A stretch of 64,000 nucleotides of DNA. Origin: Actinomycetes bacterium. Lineage in GTDB: Bacteria > Actinomycetota > Thermoleophilia > Solirubrobacterales > 70-9. The notes under the pieces are model-generated. The model was not told the DNA's origin. It saw nothing but the letters and a program-made list of their open reading frames with translations, and made no database searches. The stretch spans positions 1 to 64,000 of the forward strand of contig JAEYSQ010000082.1 in the NCBI GenBank assembly GCA_023434465.1, given 5' to 3'. Below are positions 48,075-55,870 of the stretch, piece after piece (within the stretch, counting starts at the first letter, position 1; every line of letters starts with the position of its first letter). The position numbers were made by a program, and so were the translations under genes.

Positions 48075-50450
48075 TCAGTTGCCGCTGACGTACTCGGCCA
48101 GGTGCTTGGCCGTAAGCGTCTTGCCGGCCTTGACCAGGTCGGCCGGAGTGCCGTCGAAGACGACCTTTCCGCCTTCCTGACCGGCCCCTGGTCCCAGGTC
48201 GATGATCCAGTCGGCATGGGCCATGACTGCCTGATGGTGTTCGATCACGATCACTGACTTGCCCGAGTCGACCAGCTGGTCGAGCAGGCCGAGTAGCTGC
48301 TCGACGTCAGCGAGGTGAAGCCCGGTGGTCGGCTCGTCGAGAACGTAGATCTCTCCCTTGCCCGCCATCTCGGTGGCCAGCTTGAGGCGCTGTCGTTCAC
48401 CGCCGGAGAGGGTGGTCAGAGGCTGCCCGATCGTCAGGTAGCCGAGCCCGACGTCGAACAGGCGCTGGAGCACCTTTGCCGCGTTCGGTGTGTTCGCGTC
48501 CCCATCGCTGAAGAAGGCCAGCGCTTCCTCAACCGGCATGTCGAGGACCTCGCTGATGTCGCGGCCACCGTACCTGTACTCGAGGACCGAGGCCTGGAAA
48601 CGCTTGCCCTCGCACTCCTCGCAGGGAGTGGAGACCGAGGCCATGATCCCCAGGTCCGTGTAGATGACGCCGGCTCCGTTGCAGACAGGACAGGCCCCGT
48701 CCGAGTTGGCGCTGAAAAGGCCGGGCTTGACCCCGTTCTCCTTGGCGAAGGCCTTGCGGATCGGATCGAGCAGACCGCTGTAGGTGGCCGGATTGCTCCG
48801 CCGTGAGCCGCGGATCGGATCCTGGTTGACCGTGACCACTCCTTCGGCTCCAGTCACCGAGCCGTCGATCAGGGAGCTCTTGCCGGAGCCTGCCACGCCG
48901 GTGATCACGGTCAACAGCCCGAGCGGGATGTCCACGTCCACCTTCTGCAGGTTGTTGCGGTCGGCGCCGCGGATCTCGAACGTCCCGGACGCTTCGCGGA
49001 CCTCGTCCTTGAGCCGGGTCCGGTCGTCAAGGTGACGGCCGGTGATCGTGTCGCTCTCCCGCAACCCGGCAAAGTCCCCTTCGAAGCAGACCTCGCCACC
49101 CGCGCTTCCGGCCTTCGGACCGAGGTCGACGATGTGGTCGGCGATCCCGATCACCTCCGGCTTGTGTTCGACGACCAGGACTGTGTTTCCCTTGTCCCTG
49201 AGCCGGAGCAGGAGCCCGTTCATGCGCTCGATGTCATGCGGATGCATGCCGGCGGTCGGTTCGTCGAACACATAGGTCACGTCGGTGAGCGAAGAGCCGA
49301 GCTGCCGGATCATCTTGACCCGCTGCGCCTCGCCACCGGAGAGGGTGCCGGAAGACCGCTCGAGCGAAAGGTAGCCCAGCCCGATCTCGACGAAGGAATC
49401 GAGGTTCGCCTTCAGCGCCTCGAGCAGGGGGGCCATCGATGGTTCCTTCAGCCCGTCCACCCACGCGGCCAGGTCGCTGATCTGCATTCGGCAGAGATCA
49501 GCGATGCTTTTTCCTTTGATCTTCGACGAGCGTGCCTCTTCGCTGAGCCGGGTGCCGTCACATTCAGGGCAGGCCGAGAACTTGATCACCCGGTCGACGA
49601 AGGCCCGGATGTGGGGCTGCATCGCCTCGCGGTCCTTGCTCAGCATCGATCTCTCGACGGTCGGGATCACCCCTTCGTAGGTGAGATTGGTTCCTTCGAT
49701 CTTGAGCTTCGTGGGCTCCTTGTAGAGCAGGTCGTCGAGTTCTTTCTTCTTGAACTTGCCGATCGGCTTGTCCATGTCAAAGAAGCCGCAACCGCGGAAG
49801 ATCCGGCCGTACCAGCCTTCCATGCTGTACCCGGGGACCTTGAGTGCTCCATCGTTGAGGGAGAGGCTGTCGTCATAGAGCTCGGTCAGATCGAAGTTGG
49901 AAACCGTGCCGCGGCCCTCGCAGTTCGGGCACATCCCGCCGACCCGCTTGAAGGTCACCTTCTTCGCCTTCTCCTGGCCCTTTTTCAAGACCCCGGTGCC
50001 CTCGGCGGTCTGGACGTTGAACGAGAAGGCCTGCGGTGAGCCGACCTGCGGTTTGCCGATCCGGCTGTAGAGGATCCGTAGCAACGCGTTGGCATCGGTG
50101 ACGGTACCCACAGTGGATCGGGCGTCACCGCCGAGGCGTTCCTGGTCCACGGTGATCGCGGTCGTCAGACCGTCGAGTACGTCCACGTCGGGTCGCGCGG
50201 AGGCTGGCATGAGACCCTGCAGGAAAGCGCTGTAGGTCTCGTTGATCAGCCGTTTGGATTCAGCTGCGATCGTGCCGAAGACCAGCGAGCTCTTGCCCGA
50301 TCCCGAGATCCCCGTGAAGGCGGTCAGCCTCCGCTTCGGGATCTCGATGTCGACGTCCCTGAGGTTATTGACCCGGGCCCCGGTGACCCGGATCCGGTCG
50401 TGGCTGTCCGCTGCGGTAATCGCAGGCCCCTTTGATTTCTTACTGGCCAT
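48075..50450 (-). CDS. UvrA-like ABC ATPase (UvrA2/DrrC type)
   Basis: 791 aa. Two ABC modules: first P-loop GISGSGKSSLVFG with signature LSGGEAQRVKM, second GVAGSGKSSLIDG with LSGGERQRLKLA. Zinc-site cysteines are present (CPNCEGRG, CPECDGTRLSEEAR, CPVCNGAG, CEECEGKRF). It is about 150 residues shorter than canonical UvrA, as in UvrA2/DrrC proteins that lack the UvrB-binding domain and give resistance to intercalating drugs. No uvrB or uvrC is near. TAGGGT lies 7 nt before the ATG. Confidence 0.9.
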   Translation of the reverse strand: MASKKSKGPAITAADSHDRIRVTGARVNNLRDVDIEIPKRRLTAFTGISGSGKSSLVFGTIAAESKRLINETYSAFLQGLMPASARPDVDVLDGLTTAITVDQERLGGDARSTVGTVTDANALLRILYSRIGKPQVGSPQAFSFNVQTAEGTGVLKKGQEKAKKVTFKRVGGMCPNCEGRGTVSNFDLTELYDDSLSLNDGALKVPGYSMEGWYGRIFRGCGFFDMDKPIGKFKKKELDDLLYKEPTKLKIEGTNLTYEGVIPTVERSMLSKDREAMQPHIRAFVDRVIKFSACPECDGTRLSEEARSSKIKGKSIADLCRMQISDLAAWVDGLKEPSMAPLLEALKANLDSFVEIGLGYLSLERSSGTLSGGEAQRVKMIRQLGSSLTDVTYVFDEPTAGMHPHDIERMNGLLLRLRDKGNTVLVVEHKPEVIGIADHIVDLGPKAGSAGGEVCFEGDFAGLRESDTITGRHLDDRTRLKDEVREASGTFEIRGADRNNLQKVDVDIPLGLLTVITGVAGSGKSSLIDGSVTGAEGVVTVNQDPIRGSRRSNPATYSGLLDPIRKAFAKENGVKPGLFSANSDGACPVCNGAGVIYTDLGIMASVSTPCEECEGKRFQASVLEYRYGGRDISEVLDMPVEEALAFFSDGDANTPNAAKVLQRLFDVGLGYLTIGQPLTTLSGGERQRLKLATEMAGKGEIYVLDEPTTGLHLADVEQLLGLLDQLVDSGKSVIVIEHHQAVMAHADWIIDLGPGAGQEGGKVVFDGTPADLVKAGKTLTAKHLAEYVSGN

Positions 50451-50457
50451 GGGCGGA

Positions 50458-50463
50458 ACCCTA
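50458..50463 (-). promoter_or_regulatory. -10 box TAGGGT, uvrA-like gene
   Basis: TAGGGT ends 7 nt before ATG 50450 on the minus strand; its TAG is also the stop codon of the VOC gene. Confidence 0.5.
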
Positions 50464-50874
50464 GGAAGCAGCCTGGTTGATTCGGATCATGTTGCCAGCC
50501 GGATCCCGGATCGCGCAGTCCCGGAGTCCATAAGGCTGGTCGACCGGTTCCTGGACGATCTCGGCCCCCCGGCCCTGAATTTCGCTGAAGTCCGTATCGA
50601 GATCGGTCGAGGTCAGGGTGAGCATCGCGAAGGTGCCCTTGGCCATCATCTCGGCGATCGCCCGCTTCTCATCTTCGGTCAGTCCGGGGGTTGCCTCGGG
50701 CGGGTAGAGCACAATCGCCACGTCCGGCTGGCCTTCCGGCCCGACCGTGATCCATCGCATCTCGCCCTTGCCAACATCGAGGCGGACCTCGAATCCGAGC
50801 ACGTCGCGATAGAACCCGATTGCCGCCTCCGGGTCATTCTGGGGGAGGAAGGTGTTGTTGATCTTGATGTCCAT
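50461..50874 (-). CDS. VOC-family (glyoxalase-like) protein
   Basis: 137 aa, two beta-alpha-beta3 units of the vicinal-oxygen-chelate fold. INNTFLPQNDPEAAIGFYRDVLGFEV opens the domain and RDCAIRDPAGNMIRINQ ends it with the E/H-type metal position replaced around GNMIRI. Likely a small-molecule binding or detoxification protein, function unclear. It follows an AraC regulator by 10 nt, start ATG 50874 after GGGTGG. The pair AraC-VOC recurs in actinobacteria. Confidence 0.85.
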   Translation of the reverse strand: MDIKINNTFLPQNDPEAAIGFYRDVLGFEVRLDVGKGEMRWITVGPEGQPDVAIVLYPPEATPGLTEDEKRAIAEMMAKGTFAMLTLTSTDLDTDFSEIQGRGAEIVQEPVDQPYGLRDCAIRDPAGNMIRINQAAS

Positions 50875-50884
50875 GAAAGCCACC

Positions 50885-51328
50885 CTATTCACGGTCCGGC
50901 CGGTTGACTTCTCGATTCCTGATCGGTCTCGAAACCTGCTTCTCGACGCAGGCCGGGAGCCCGGGCTTTCCGCCGGCAGCACGGGCGCGGTAAGCGCCGG
51001 GCGGCAGGCCGACCAGCTCGGTGAAGCGGGTGGTGAAAGTGCCAAGTGAAGCCACCCCGACCTCGAAACAGACTTCGGTCACGCTCAGATCACCCCGGCG
51101 GAGCAGCGCCATCGCGCGTTCGATGCGCCTCGTCATCAGGTAGCTGTACGGGGACTCGCCGTAGGCCTCCTTGAATCGGCGACTGAAGTGTCCGGGGGAC
51201 ATGTTGGCGTCACGGGCGAGGGCTTCGACATCGAGCGGCTGCGCGTATTCGCGGTCGATCCGGTCCCGTACCCGCCTCAACCTCGCCAAGTCGTCGAGCC
51301 GCTGGTCGTTGGAGGCTGTCGCTTTCAT
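50885..51328 (-). CDS. AraC-family transcription regulator
   Basis: 147 aa, mostly the double helix-turn-helix DNA-binding domain (about 20-118): LDVEALARDANMSPGHFSRRFKEAYGESPYSYLMTRRIERAMALLRRGDLSVTEVCFEVGVASLGTFTTRFTELVGLPP. There is no separate ligand domain, so it may respond through expression level or a partner. The basic tail (PACVEKQVSRPIRNREVNRPDRE) is of unknown use. Upstream of, and probably co-transcribed with, the VOC gene. Confidence 0.88.
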   Translation of the reverse strand: MKATASNDQRLDDLARLRRVRDRIDREYAQPLDVEALARDANMSPGHFSRRFKEAYGESPYSYLMTRRIERAMALLRRGDLSVTEVCFEVGVASLGTFTTRFTELVGLPPGAYRARAAGGKPGLPACVEKQVSRPIRNREVNRPDRE

Positions 51329-51337
51329 CCGTTCATC

Positions 51338-51362
51338 GTTTCACCTCGACCGTGGCGGGTAG
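51338..51362 (+). promoter_or_regulatory. Sigma-B-type promoter, CBS gene
   Basis: GTTTCA (51338-51343), 13 nt, GGGTAG (51357-51362); start codon 34 nt downstream. Confidence 0.5.
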
Positions 51363-51396
51363 CCCGACCAGTCAGTGCCATACGAAAGGAGGCAGC

Positions 51397-51819
51397 ATGA
51401 GCAAGACAGCAAGAGAAGTGATGACCGGTGGTGCGGAATGCATCAACGAGTCCGATTCAGTCAGCCGCGCGGCTTCGAGGATGGCCGAGCTCGACGTGGG
51501 CGCGATGCCGATCTGCGGGGAAGACGACCGCTTGAAAGGCATGCTCACTGACCGCGACATCGTGATCAAGGTGATCGCGGAGGGCAGGGACCCCGAGCAG
51601 GTGACCGCTGGCGAGTTCGGCCAGGGCAAACCGGTCACTGTCGGGGCGGACGATTCGGTCGAAGTTGCGATCGAGACGATGAAGGAGCACGCCGTTCGAC
51701 GGTTGCCCGTCATCGACGGTCACGACCTGATCGGGATCGTGAGCCAGGGTGACCTCGCCCAGGAGGTTTCCGGCGATGCGGCCGGCGAACTCGTAGAGGC
51801 GATCTCCTCAGCACCCTGA
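51397..51819 (+). CDS. CBS-domain pair protein
   Basis: 140 aa with two CBS motifs (about 8-60: VMTGGAECINESDSVSRAASRMAELDVGAMPI..., and about 75-125: VTVGADDSVEVAIETMKEHAVRRLPVI). Stand-alone CBS pairs bind adenine nucleotides and are often stress- or dormancy-induced (like Mycobacterium Hrp1). GAAAGGAGG precedes the ATG. A sigma-B-type promoter lies 34 nt upstream of the start. Confidence 0.92.
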   Translation: MSKTAREVMTGGAECINESDSVSRAASRMAELDVGAMPICGEDDRLKGMLTDRDIVIKVIAEGRDPEQVTAGEFGQGKPVTVGADDSVEVAIETMKEHAVRRLPVIDGHDLIGIVSQGDLAQEVSGDAAGELVEAISSAP

Positions 51820-51828
51820 GTCCCGGGG

Positions 51829-51868
51829 CCGGGGGTGCCGCCTCTCCTGGCGGCGTCCCCGGTTCTTC
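51829..51868. terminator. Terminator between CBS and ligD-pol genes
   Basis: CCGGGGGTGCCGCC (51829-51842) pairs with GGCGGCGTCCCCGG (51849-51862) with two central mismatches and a 6-nt loop, then TTCTT. It can serve both convergent genes. Confidence 0.7.
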
Positions 51869-51874
51869 ACTTGG

Positions 51875-52804
51875 CTACCAGGGGAGCTTCTGGGATTCAC
51901 TCAGAACCGGAGCGAACGGATCTCCGCTCTCGAGCAGGTCTCGGAGGACACGCTCGGGTTTGAAGGAGAGGGTCGAGGCGTCGGAGCGATCCAGGGCCCG
52001 CTCCAGTTGCTCCCAGCCGACCGGCGCCGACACCGAGGGATCGGCCTTGGCCCTCATCGAGTAGGCCGCGACCGTGGTCTTGTGCTCCGAGTTCTGGCTC
52101 CAGTCGATCAGGATCTTCCCCTTGCGGAGAGCCTTTCGCATCTTCGAGACGATCCGGTCGGGCATCTCATCCTCGAAGGCCCTGGCTAGGGAGTGGGCGA
52201 AGTCACCGGTCCGCGCGTACCGCGCCCTCGAGTTGAGCGGCACGTAGACCTGGATGCCCTTGGAGCCGGAGACTTTCGCCCAGGAGTCGAGTTCCTGGCC
52301 CTTCAGCGTGTCGTGGATCAGCAGCGCGATCTCGGCGCAGTCGAGGAGGTCAACCCCCTCGCCAGGGTCGAGATCGAAGACCATGAAGTCGGGAGTCTTT
52401 CGCCGCGTGGCCCGGGCTAGCGAGAGATGGAGCTCGATACAGGCCAGGTTGGCGACCCAGATCAGGGTCGGGAGATCGTTGACCAGGCAGTAGCGGACTT
52501 TTCCCCGGGGTGAGGACGAACTCTTGATCGAAGCTGTGGCAACCCAGTCTGGCCGGTGGTCGGGGCACTGCTTCTCCCAGAAGCCCTCGCCGTCGACCCC
52601 TCCCGGAAACCGCCTCATGCTCAGCGGACGGTTCTCCAGATGGGGGAGGAGCAGGGGCGAGACGGCCGCGTAGTAATCGATCAGGTCCCCCTTGGTGAAC
52701 CCCGACTTCGGGTAGAGCACCCGGTCGAGGTTCGACAGCTGGATGGTCCGGCCTTCGACTACCAGCTCGGCTTTCTCCGGACCACCCGTGGCGGAGCTTG
52801 TCAC
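51875..52804 (-). CDS. NHEJ DNA polymerase/primase (LigD polymerase domain)
   Basis: 309 aa, stand-alone LigD-Pol. The domain starts with LSNLDRVLYPKSGFTKGDLIDYY; GFWEKQCPDHRPDWV and the catalytic DLDPG (FMVFDLDPGEGVD) with a later Asp of the AEP active site are present, plus SGSKGIQVYVPL. It adds (ribo)nucleotides at broken ends held by Ku. GTG 52804 follows GGGAGAAACGG; longer reading would overlap the ligase gene. It is downstream of the ligase with a 29-nt gap. Confidence 0.92.
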   Translation of the reverse strand: MTSSATGGPEKAELVVEGRTIQLSNLDRVLYPKSGFTKGDLIDYYAAVSPLLLPHLENRPLSMRRFPGGVDGEGFWEKQCPDHRPDWVATASIKSSSSPRGKVRYCLVNDLPTLIWVANLACIELHLSLARATRRKTPDFMVFDLDPGEGVDLLDCAEIALLIHDTLKGQELDSWAKVSGSKGIQVYVPLNSRARYARTGDFAHSLARAFEDEMPDRIVSKMRKALRKGKILIDWSQNSEHKTTVAAYSMRAKADPSVSAPVGWEQLERALDRSDASTLSFKPERVLRDLLESGDPFAPVLSESQKLPW

Positions 52805-52833
52805 CCGTTTCTCCCTCGCGAGCCGCAGGCCGC

Positions 52834-53805
52834 TCAAGCTTCTTCCCTCACCACTTCGGCCGGTGACTTGTCCGGGCGGAACCCGAGGAAGACCGGGTTG
52901 CGCAGGCGGCCTTCCCGGGTCCACTGGGTGAACCGGACCTCGACGACCTTTCCGGGAGGGCACCAACGGGCGTCCCTCGGAATGACGTCGAGGTCCTCTT
53001 GCGCAAACGGGGAAGAATCGATTCGTCCGGCCTCGAGCTCGATAGTCAGTTCCTGCAGTAGCCGGTCGTCCATCCCGGTTCCGACCCGTCCCGCGAACCG
53101 GAACTCCCCGGCATCCCAGTAGCCGACCAGGAGCGCTCCGAGGGTAGAGCTGCGGTGTCCCTTGCCTGGCAGCCAGCCACCGATCACGAATTCCTGTCGC
53201 CGCTGGTGCTTGACCTTGAGCCAGTAGCGGCTGCGCTTCCCTTCGACGTAGGGGCCTTCCGGGTTCTTGGCGACGATGCCTTCGAGACCGAGTTCCGCGG
53301 TGGCGGCGAGGGCTTCCTCGAGGGTGGCGTCGATCCGTTCGGGAGCAGACCAGTGCTCTCCCCGCAGGTCCAGGGATTCCAGCTCCGCCCGGCGCTCGGT
53401 GTAGGGCAGTGACCTCAGGTCCCGGCCATCGGTCCAGAGCAGATCGAAGATCATGAAATGGGTAAGCAGACCACGCTCCCTTCGTGACTGCATAAGTTGG
53501 AAGTCCGGGCGGCCTCCCTCGTCGAGAACGACGATTTCACCGTCAAGGATCGTTCCGCGGGCATTCGCTTCCTCGGCCAGACCGGCCAGTTCGGGGAAAT
53601 CCGCCGTGATCCGGTTCAGACGCCGGCCCTGAAGGCGAAAGCGGTTTCCGCAGAAGGCGATCGCCCGGTAGCCGTCCCATTTGATTTCGAACTGCCAGCC
53701 GCTTCCGGAGGGGGGATCCTCCAGGCGGGCCTTCATCGGTTCGATCGTGGGTGGCATCGCCTTCGGCATGGCTTCTCGCAGATACCCTCTCAAACGCTTC
53801 ACCAT
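52834..53805 (-). CDS. ATP-dependent DNA ligase (LigD ligase domain)
   Basis: 323 aa. Adenylated lysine in EIKWDGYRA, then RFRLQGRRLNRI, LDGEIVVLDEGG, EGIVAKNPEGPY and SRYWLKVKHQRRQEF cover nucleotidyltransferase motifs I-V; the OB domain follows. It seals double-strand breaks in NHEJ. Ligase and polymerase are separate genes here rather than one LigD, and no phosphoesterase domain is nearby. The start may be GTG 53805 or ATG 53769. Divergent from the Ku genes. Confidence 0.92.
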   Translation of the reverse strand: MVKRLRGYLREAMPKAMPPTIEPMKARLEDPPSGSGWQFEIKWDGYRAIAFCGNRFRLQGRRLNRITADFPELAGLAEEANARGTILDGEIVVLDEGGRPDFQLMQSRRERGLLTHFMIFDLLWTDGRDLRSLPYTERRAELESLDLRGEHWSAPERIDATLEEALAATAELGLEGIVAKNPEGPYVEGKRSRYWLKVKHQRRQEFVIGGWLPGKGHRSSTLGALLVGYWDAGEFRFAGRVGTGMDDRLLQELTIELEAGRIDSSPFAQEDLDVIPRDARWCPPGKVVEVRFTQWTREGRLRNPVFLGFRPDKSPAEVVREEA

Positions 53806-53824
53806 TCAGTCCAGGGGGTACGGT
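53796..53824 (+). promoter_or_regulatory. Promoter of Ku operon
   Basis: GCTTCA (53796-53801), 14 nt, GGGTAC (53816-53821) resembles a sigma-B-type promoter; overlapping it, TACGGT (53819-53824) ends 6 nt before ATG 53831 and could serve the main sigma factor. Which one is used is unknown. Confidence 0.45.
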
Positions 53825-53830
53825 GAAACC

Positions 53831-54610
53831 ATGGCACCTCGGTCAATCTGGAACGGAACCGTCTCGTTCGGGCTCGTGCGCGTCCCGATCAAGCTCTACT
53901 CGGCGATCGATCCGAAGGGCATCGCCTTCCGGGAGATTCACACCAAGGACGATTCGCTGCTCAAGCATCGTCTCGTATGTAAAAAGGAAGACAAGGTCGT
54001 CGAGCGGAGCGAAATCGCCAAGGGATACGAAGTACGTCCGGACCGATATGTCCTGCTCGACGCGGACGAGATCAAGGCGGCCAGCGGTGATCGCCCGAAA
54101 ACGATCGAGATCGATGAGTTCGTGGACGTCACGGCGATCGATCCGTTCTTTTTTGCCAAGTCCTATTACCTGGGCGTGAGGGATTTCAGCGAACCCTACG
54201 AGCTGTTCGCGGCAGCCCTGACCGAGACCGGCAAAGCTGGAATCGGACGTTTCACCTTCCACAACCGGGAGTACCTGTGTGCGATCAGAGCCGATGGCGA
54301 ACGCCTGATGCTCCACACCTTGCGCTTTGACGACGAGGTGATCAAACCCGATGACATCGACCTGCCGGGTGGCGGCAAGGCGCCAACCAAGAAGGAAGTC
54401 ACTCTCGCGCGCAAGCTGGTCGAGGGGCTGACCGAAGATTTCGAGCCCGGCGAGTATCAGGACGAATACAGGGCGGCCGTGATGGACCTGATCGACCGCA
54501 AGGCTGCGGGAAAGAAAGCGCCGAAGAAACGACGCAGGAAACGGCAAAAGGCTGACGGCCTGGCGGATGCTCTCGAGAAGAGCCTGGCCGCGCAGGGAGC
54601 AAAGGGCTGA
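53831..54610 (+). CDS. Ku protein 1 (NHEJ end-binding)
   Basis: 259 aa, Ku core domain: MAPRSIWNGTVSFGLVRVPIKL, FREIHTKDDSLLKHR, GYEVRPDRYVLLDADEI, and a basic lysine/arginine-rich C-terminus (KKAPKKRRRKRQK) that may extend DNA contact. It binds DNA ends and recruits the polymerase and ligase encoded across the divergent promoter. It overlaps ku2 by 1 nt (TGATG). The presence of two different Ku proteins allows a heterodimer. Confidence 0.94.
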   Translation: MAPRSIWNGTVSFGLVRVPIKLYSAIDPKGIAFREIHTKDDSLLKHRLVCKKEDKVVERSEIAKGYEVRPDRYVLLDADEIKAASGDRPKTIEIDEFVDVTAIDPFFFAKSYYLGVRDFSEPYELFAAALTETGKAGIGRFTFHNREYLCAIRADGERLMLHTLRFDDEVIKPDDIDLPGGGKAPTKKEVTLARKLVEGLTEDFEPGEYQDEYRAAVMDLIDRKAAGKKAPKKRRRKRQKADGLADALEKSLAAQGAKG

Positions 54611-55518
54611 TGCCGCGCCCGCTCTGGAAAGGCACCGTTTCATTCGGACTGGTCAGCGTGCCGGTCCAGATGTGGTCGGCGATCCGGAACCAGAAGATCA
54701 GCTTCCGGGAGATCCACGAGAAGGACGGATCTCCGGTCAAGCATGTTCGCTACTGCGCCGAGGAAGAAAAGCCAGTCGACCCCTCCGAGATCGGTCGCGC
54801 CTATGAGCTAGACGGCAAGCTGATCCCGATTACCGACGAGGAACTCGATCAGCTTGCACCCGAGAAGACCCAGACGATCGAGATCGAGAGCTTCACGCCA
54901 CGGACCCAGGTCGATCCGATCCGCTTCGACCATCCCTACTACCTGATACCCGGCGACAAGACGGTCGGCACCCTGAGGGCGTACCGTCTCCTCGTCGCAG
55001 CGATGGGGGAGAGCGACCTGCTGGCCCTCGGCAAGTTCGTTATGCGAAACCGGGAATACCTGGCGGCGATCCGGGTCTACGGCGAGGGTCTCGCCCTCTC
55101 GACGATGCATTTCCCGGCCGAGATCCGCTCGACCGAAGAAATCCCCGGACCGGAAGAGGTTCCCGAGAAGGAAGAGCTCAAGGACGCGATCTCGATCATC
55201 GAGGAACGCTCGACGGACTGGGATCCGGCATCGTTCAAGGATCAGCACCGGGCCCGCCTGATGAAGGTGATCGAGAAGAAACGCAAGGGGTCGAAGATCA
55301 AGCTGCCGGCGGCTGCCGAGGAAGAAAAGCCGACCGCGGCACCGGACCTGATGACCGCTCTGAGAAAGACCCTCGCCGAGTCGCGCGGCAAGCGCCGCAA
55401 GCCCCAGGATCTGAGCCGCCTCTCGAAGGACGAGCTCTACGAGATGGCCAGCCAGCGGGGGTTGAAGGGCCGCTCGTCGATGAACAAGCAGCAGCTTCTC
55501 AAAGCGTTGCGGCGCTGA
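54610..55518 (+). CDS. Ku protein 2 with C-terminal Rho_N/SAP-like module
   Basis: 302 aa. Core domain as in ku1 (MPRPLWKGTVSFGLVSVPVQM; SFREIHEKDGSPVKH; YYLIPGDKTVGTLRAYRLL). The C-terminal 35 residues (DLSRLSKDELYEMASQRGLK then GRSSMNKQQLLKALRR) form a small helical Rho_N/SAP-like DNA- or RNA-binding module that ku1 lacks. The 88-aa protein encoded next carries the same module. Co-translated with ku1. Differences in the tails suggest distinct roles for the two subunits. Confidence 0.93.
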   Translation: MPRPLWKGTVSFGLVSVPVQMWSAIRNQKISFREIHEKDGSPVKHVRYCAEEEKPVDPSEIGRAYELDGKLIPITDEELDQLAPEKTQTIEIESFTPRTQVDPIRFDHPYYLIPGDKTVGTLRAYRLLVAAMGESDLLALGKFVMRNREYLAAIRVYGEGLALSTMHFPAEIRSTEEIPGPEEVPEKEELKDAISIIEERSTDWDPASFKDQHRARLMKVIEKKRKGSKIKLPAAAEEEKPTAAPDLMTALRKTLAESRGKRRKPQDLSRLSKDELYEMASQRGLKGRSSMNKQQLLKALRR

Positions 55519-55519
55519 A

Positions 55520-55545
55520 GTTTCCTCGCCTTTCGGCCGGGGTAC
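55520..55545 (+). promoter_or_regulatory. Sigma-B-type promoter, Rho_N small protein
   Basis: GTTTCC (55520-55525), 14 nt, GGGTAC (55540-55545); start codon 54 nt downstream after GAAGGAG. Confidence 0.5.
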
Positions 55546-55599
55546 CCGGGACTCCAAGTGAACCGGGTGCGCCCCGGATCGAACCGAAGGAGTTATCCG

Positions 55600-55866
55600 A
55601 TGCCCAAGGGATCAGACCATGGACCGAGCGTCAAGGACGACAAGCTTTACGAGGAGCTGCGCGAGGACGGCGCCAGCAAGGAGAAGGCCGCACGCATTGC
55701 CAACGCCAAGGCTTCCGGAGAGAACGTCGGCAAGAAGGGCGGCGAAGCCGAAGATTACGAGGATCGCACGGTTGAGGAACTCCGCGACCGGGCAGCCGAG
55801 ATCGGGATAGACGGCCGTTCGGACATGAACAAGAAGGAACTGATCAACGCCCTGCGCAACCACTGA
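55600..55866 (+). CDS. DUF7218/Rho_N small protein
   Basis: 88 aa. The first part (MPKGSDHGPSVKDDKLYEEL, then SKEKAARIANAKA) is the DUF7218-like segment seen in actinobacterial stress proteins. The second part, DYEDRTVEELRDRAAEIGID followed by GRSDMNKKELINALRNH, is a Rho-termination-factor N-terminal/SAP-like module resembling the Ku2 tail. Role unknown; nucleic-acid binding is likely. GAAGGAG lies before the ATG. Its own sigma-B-type promoter separates it from the Ku genes. Confidence 0.85.
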   Translation: MPKGSDHGPSVKDDKLYEELREDGASKEKAARIANAKASGENVGKKGGEAEDYEDRTVEELRDRAAEIGIDGRSDMNKKELINALRNH

Positions 55867-55870
55867 GGAA

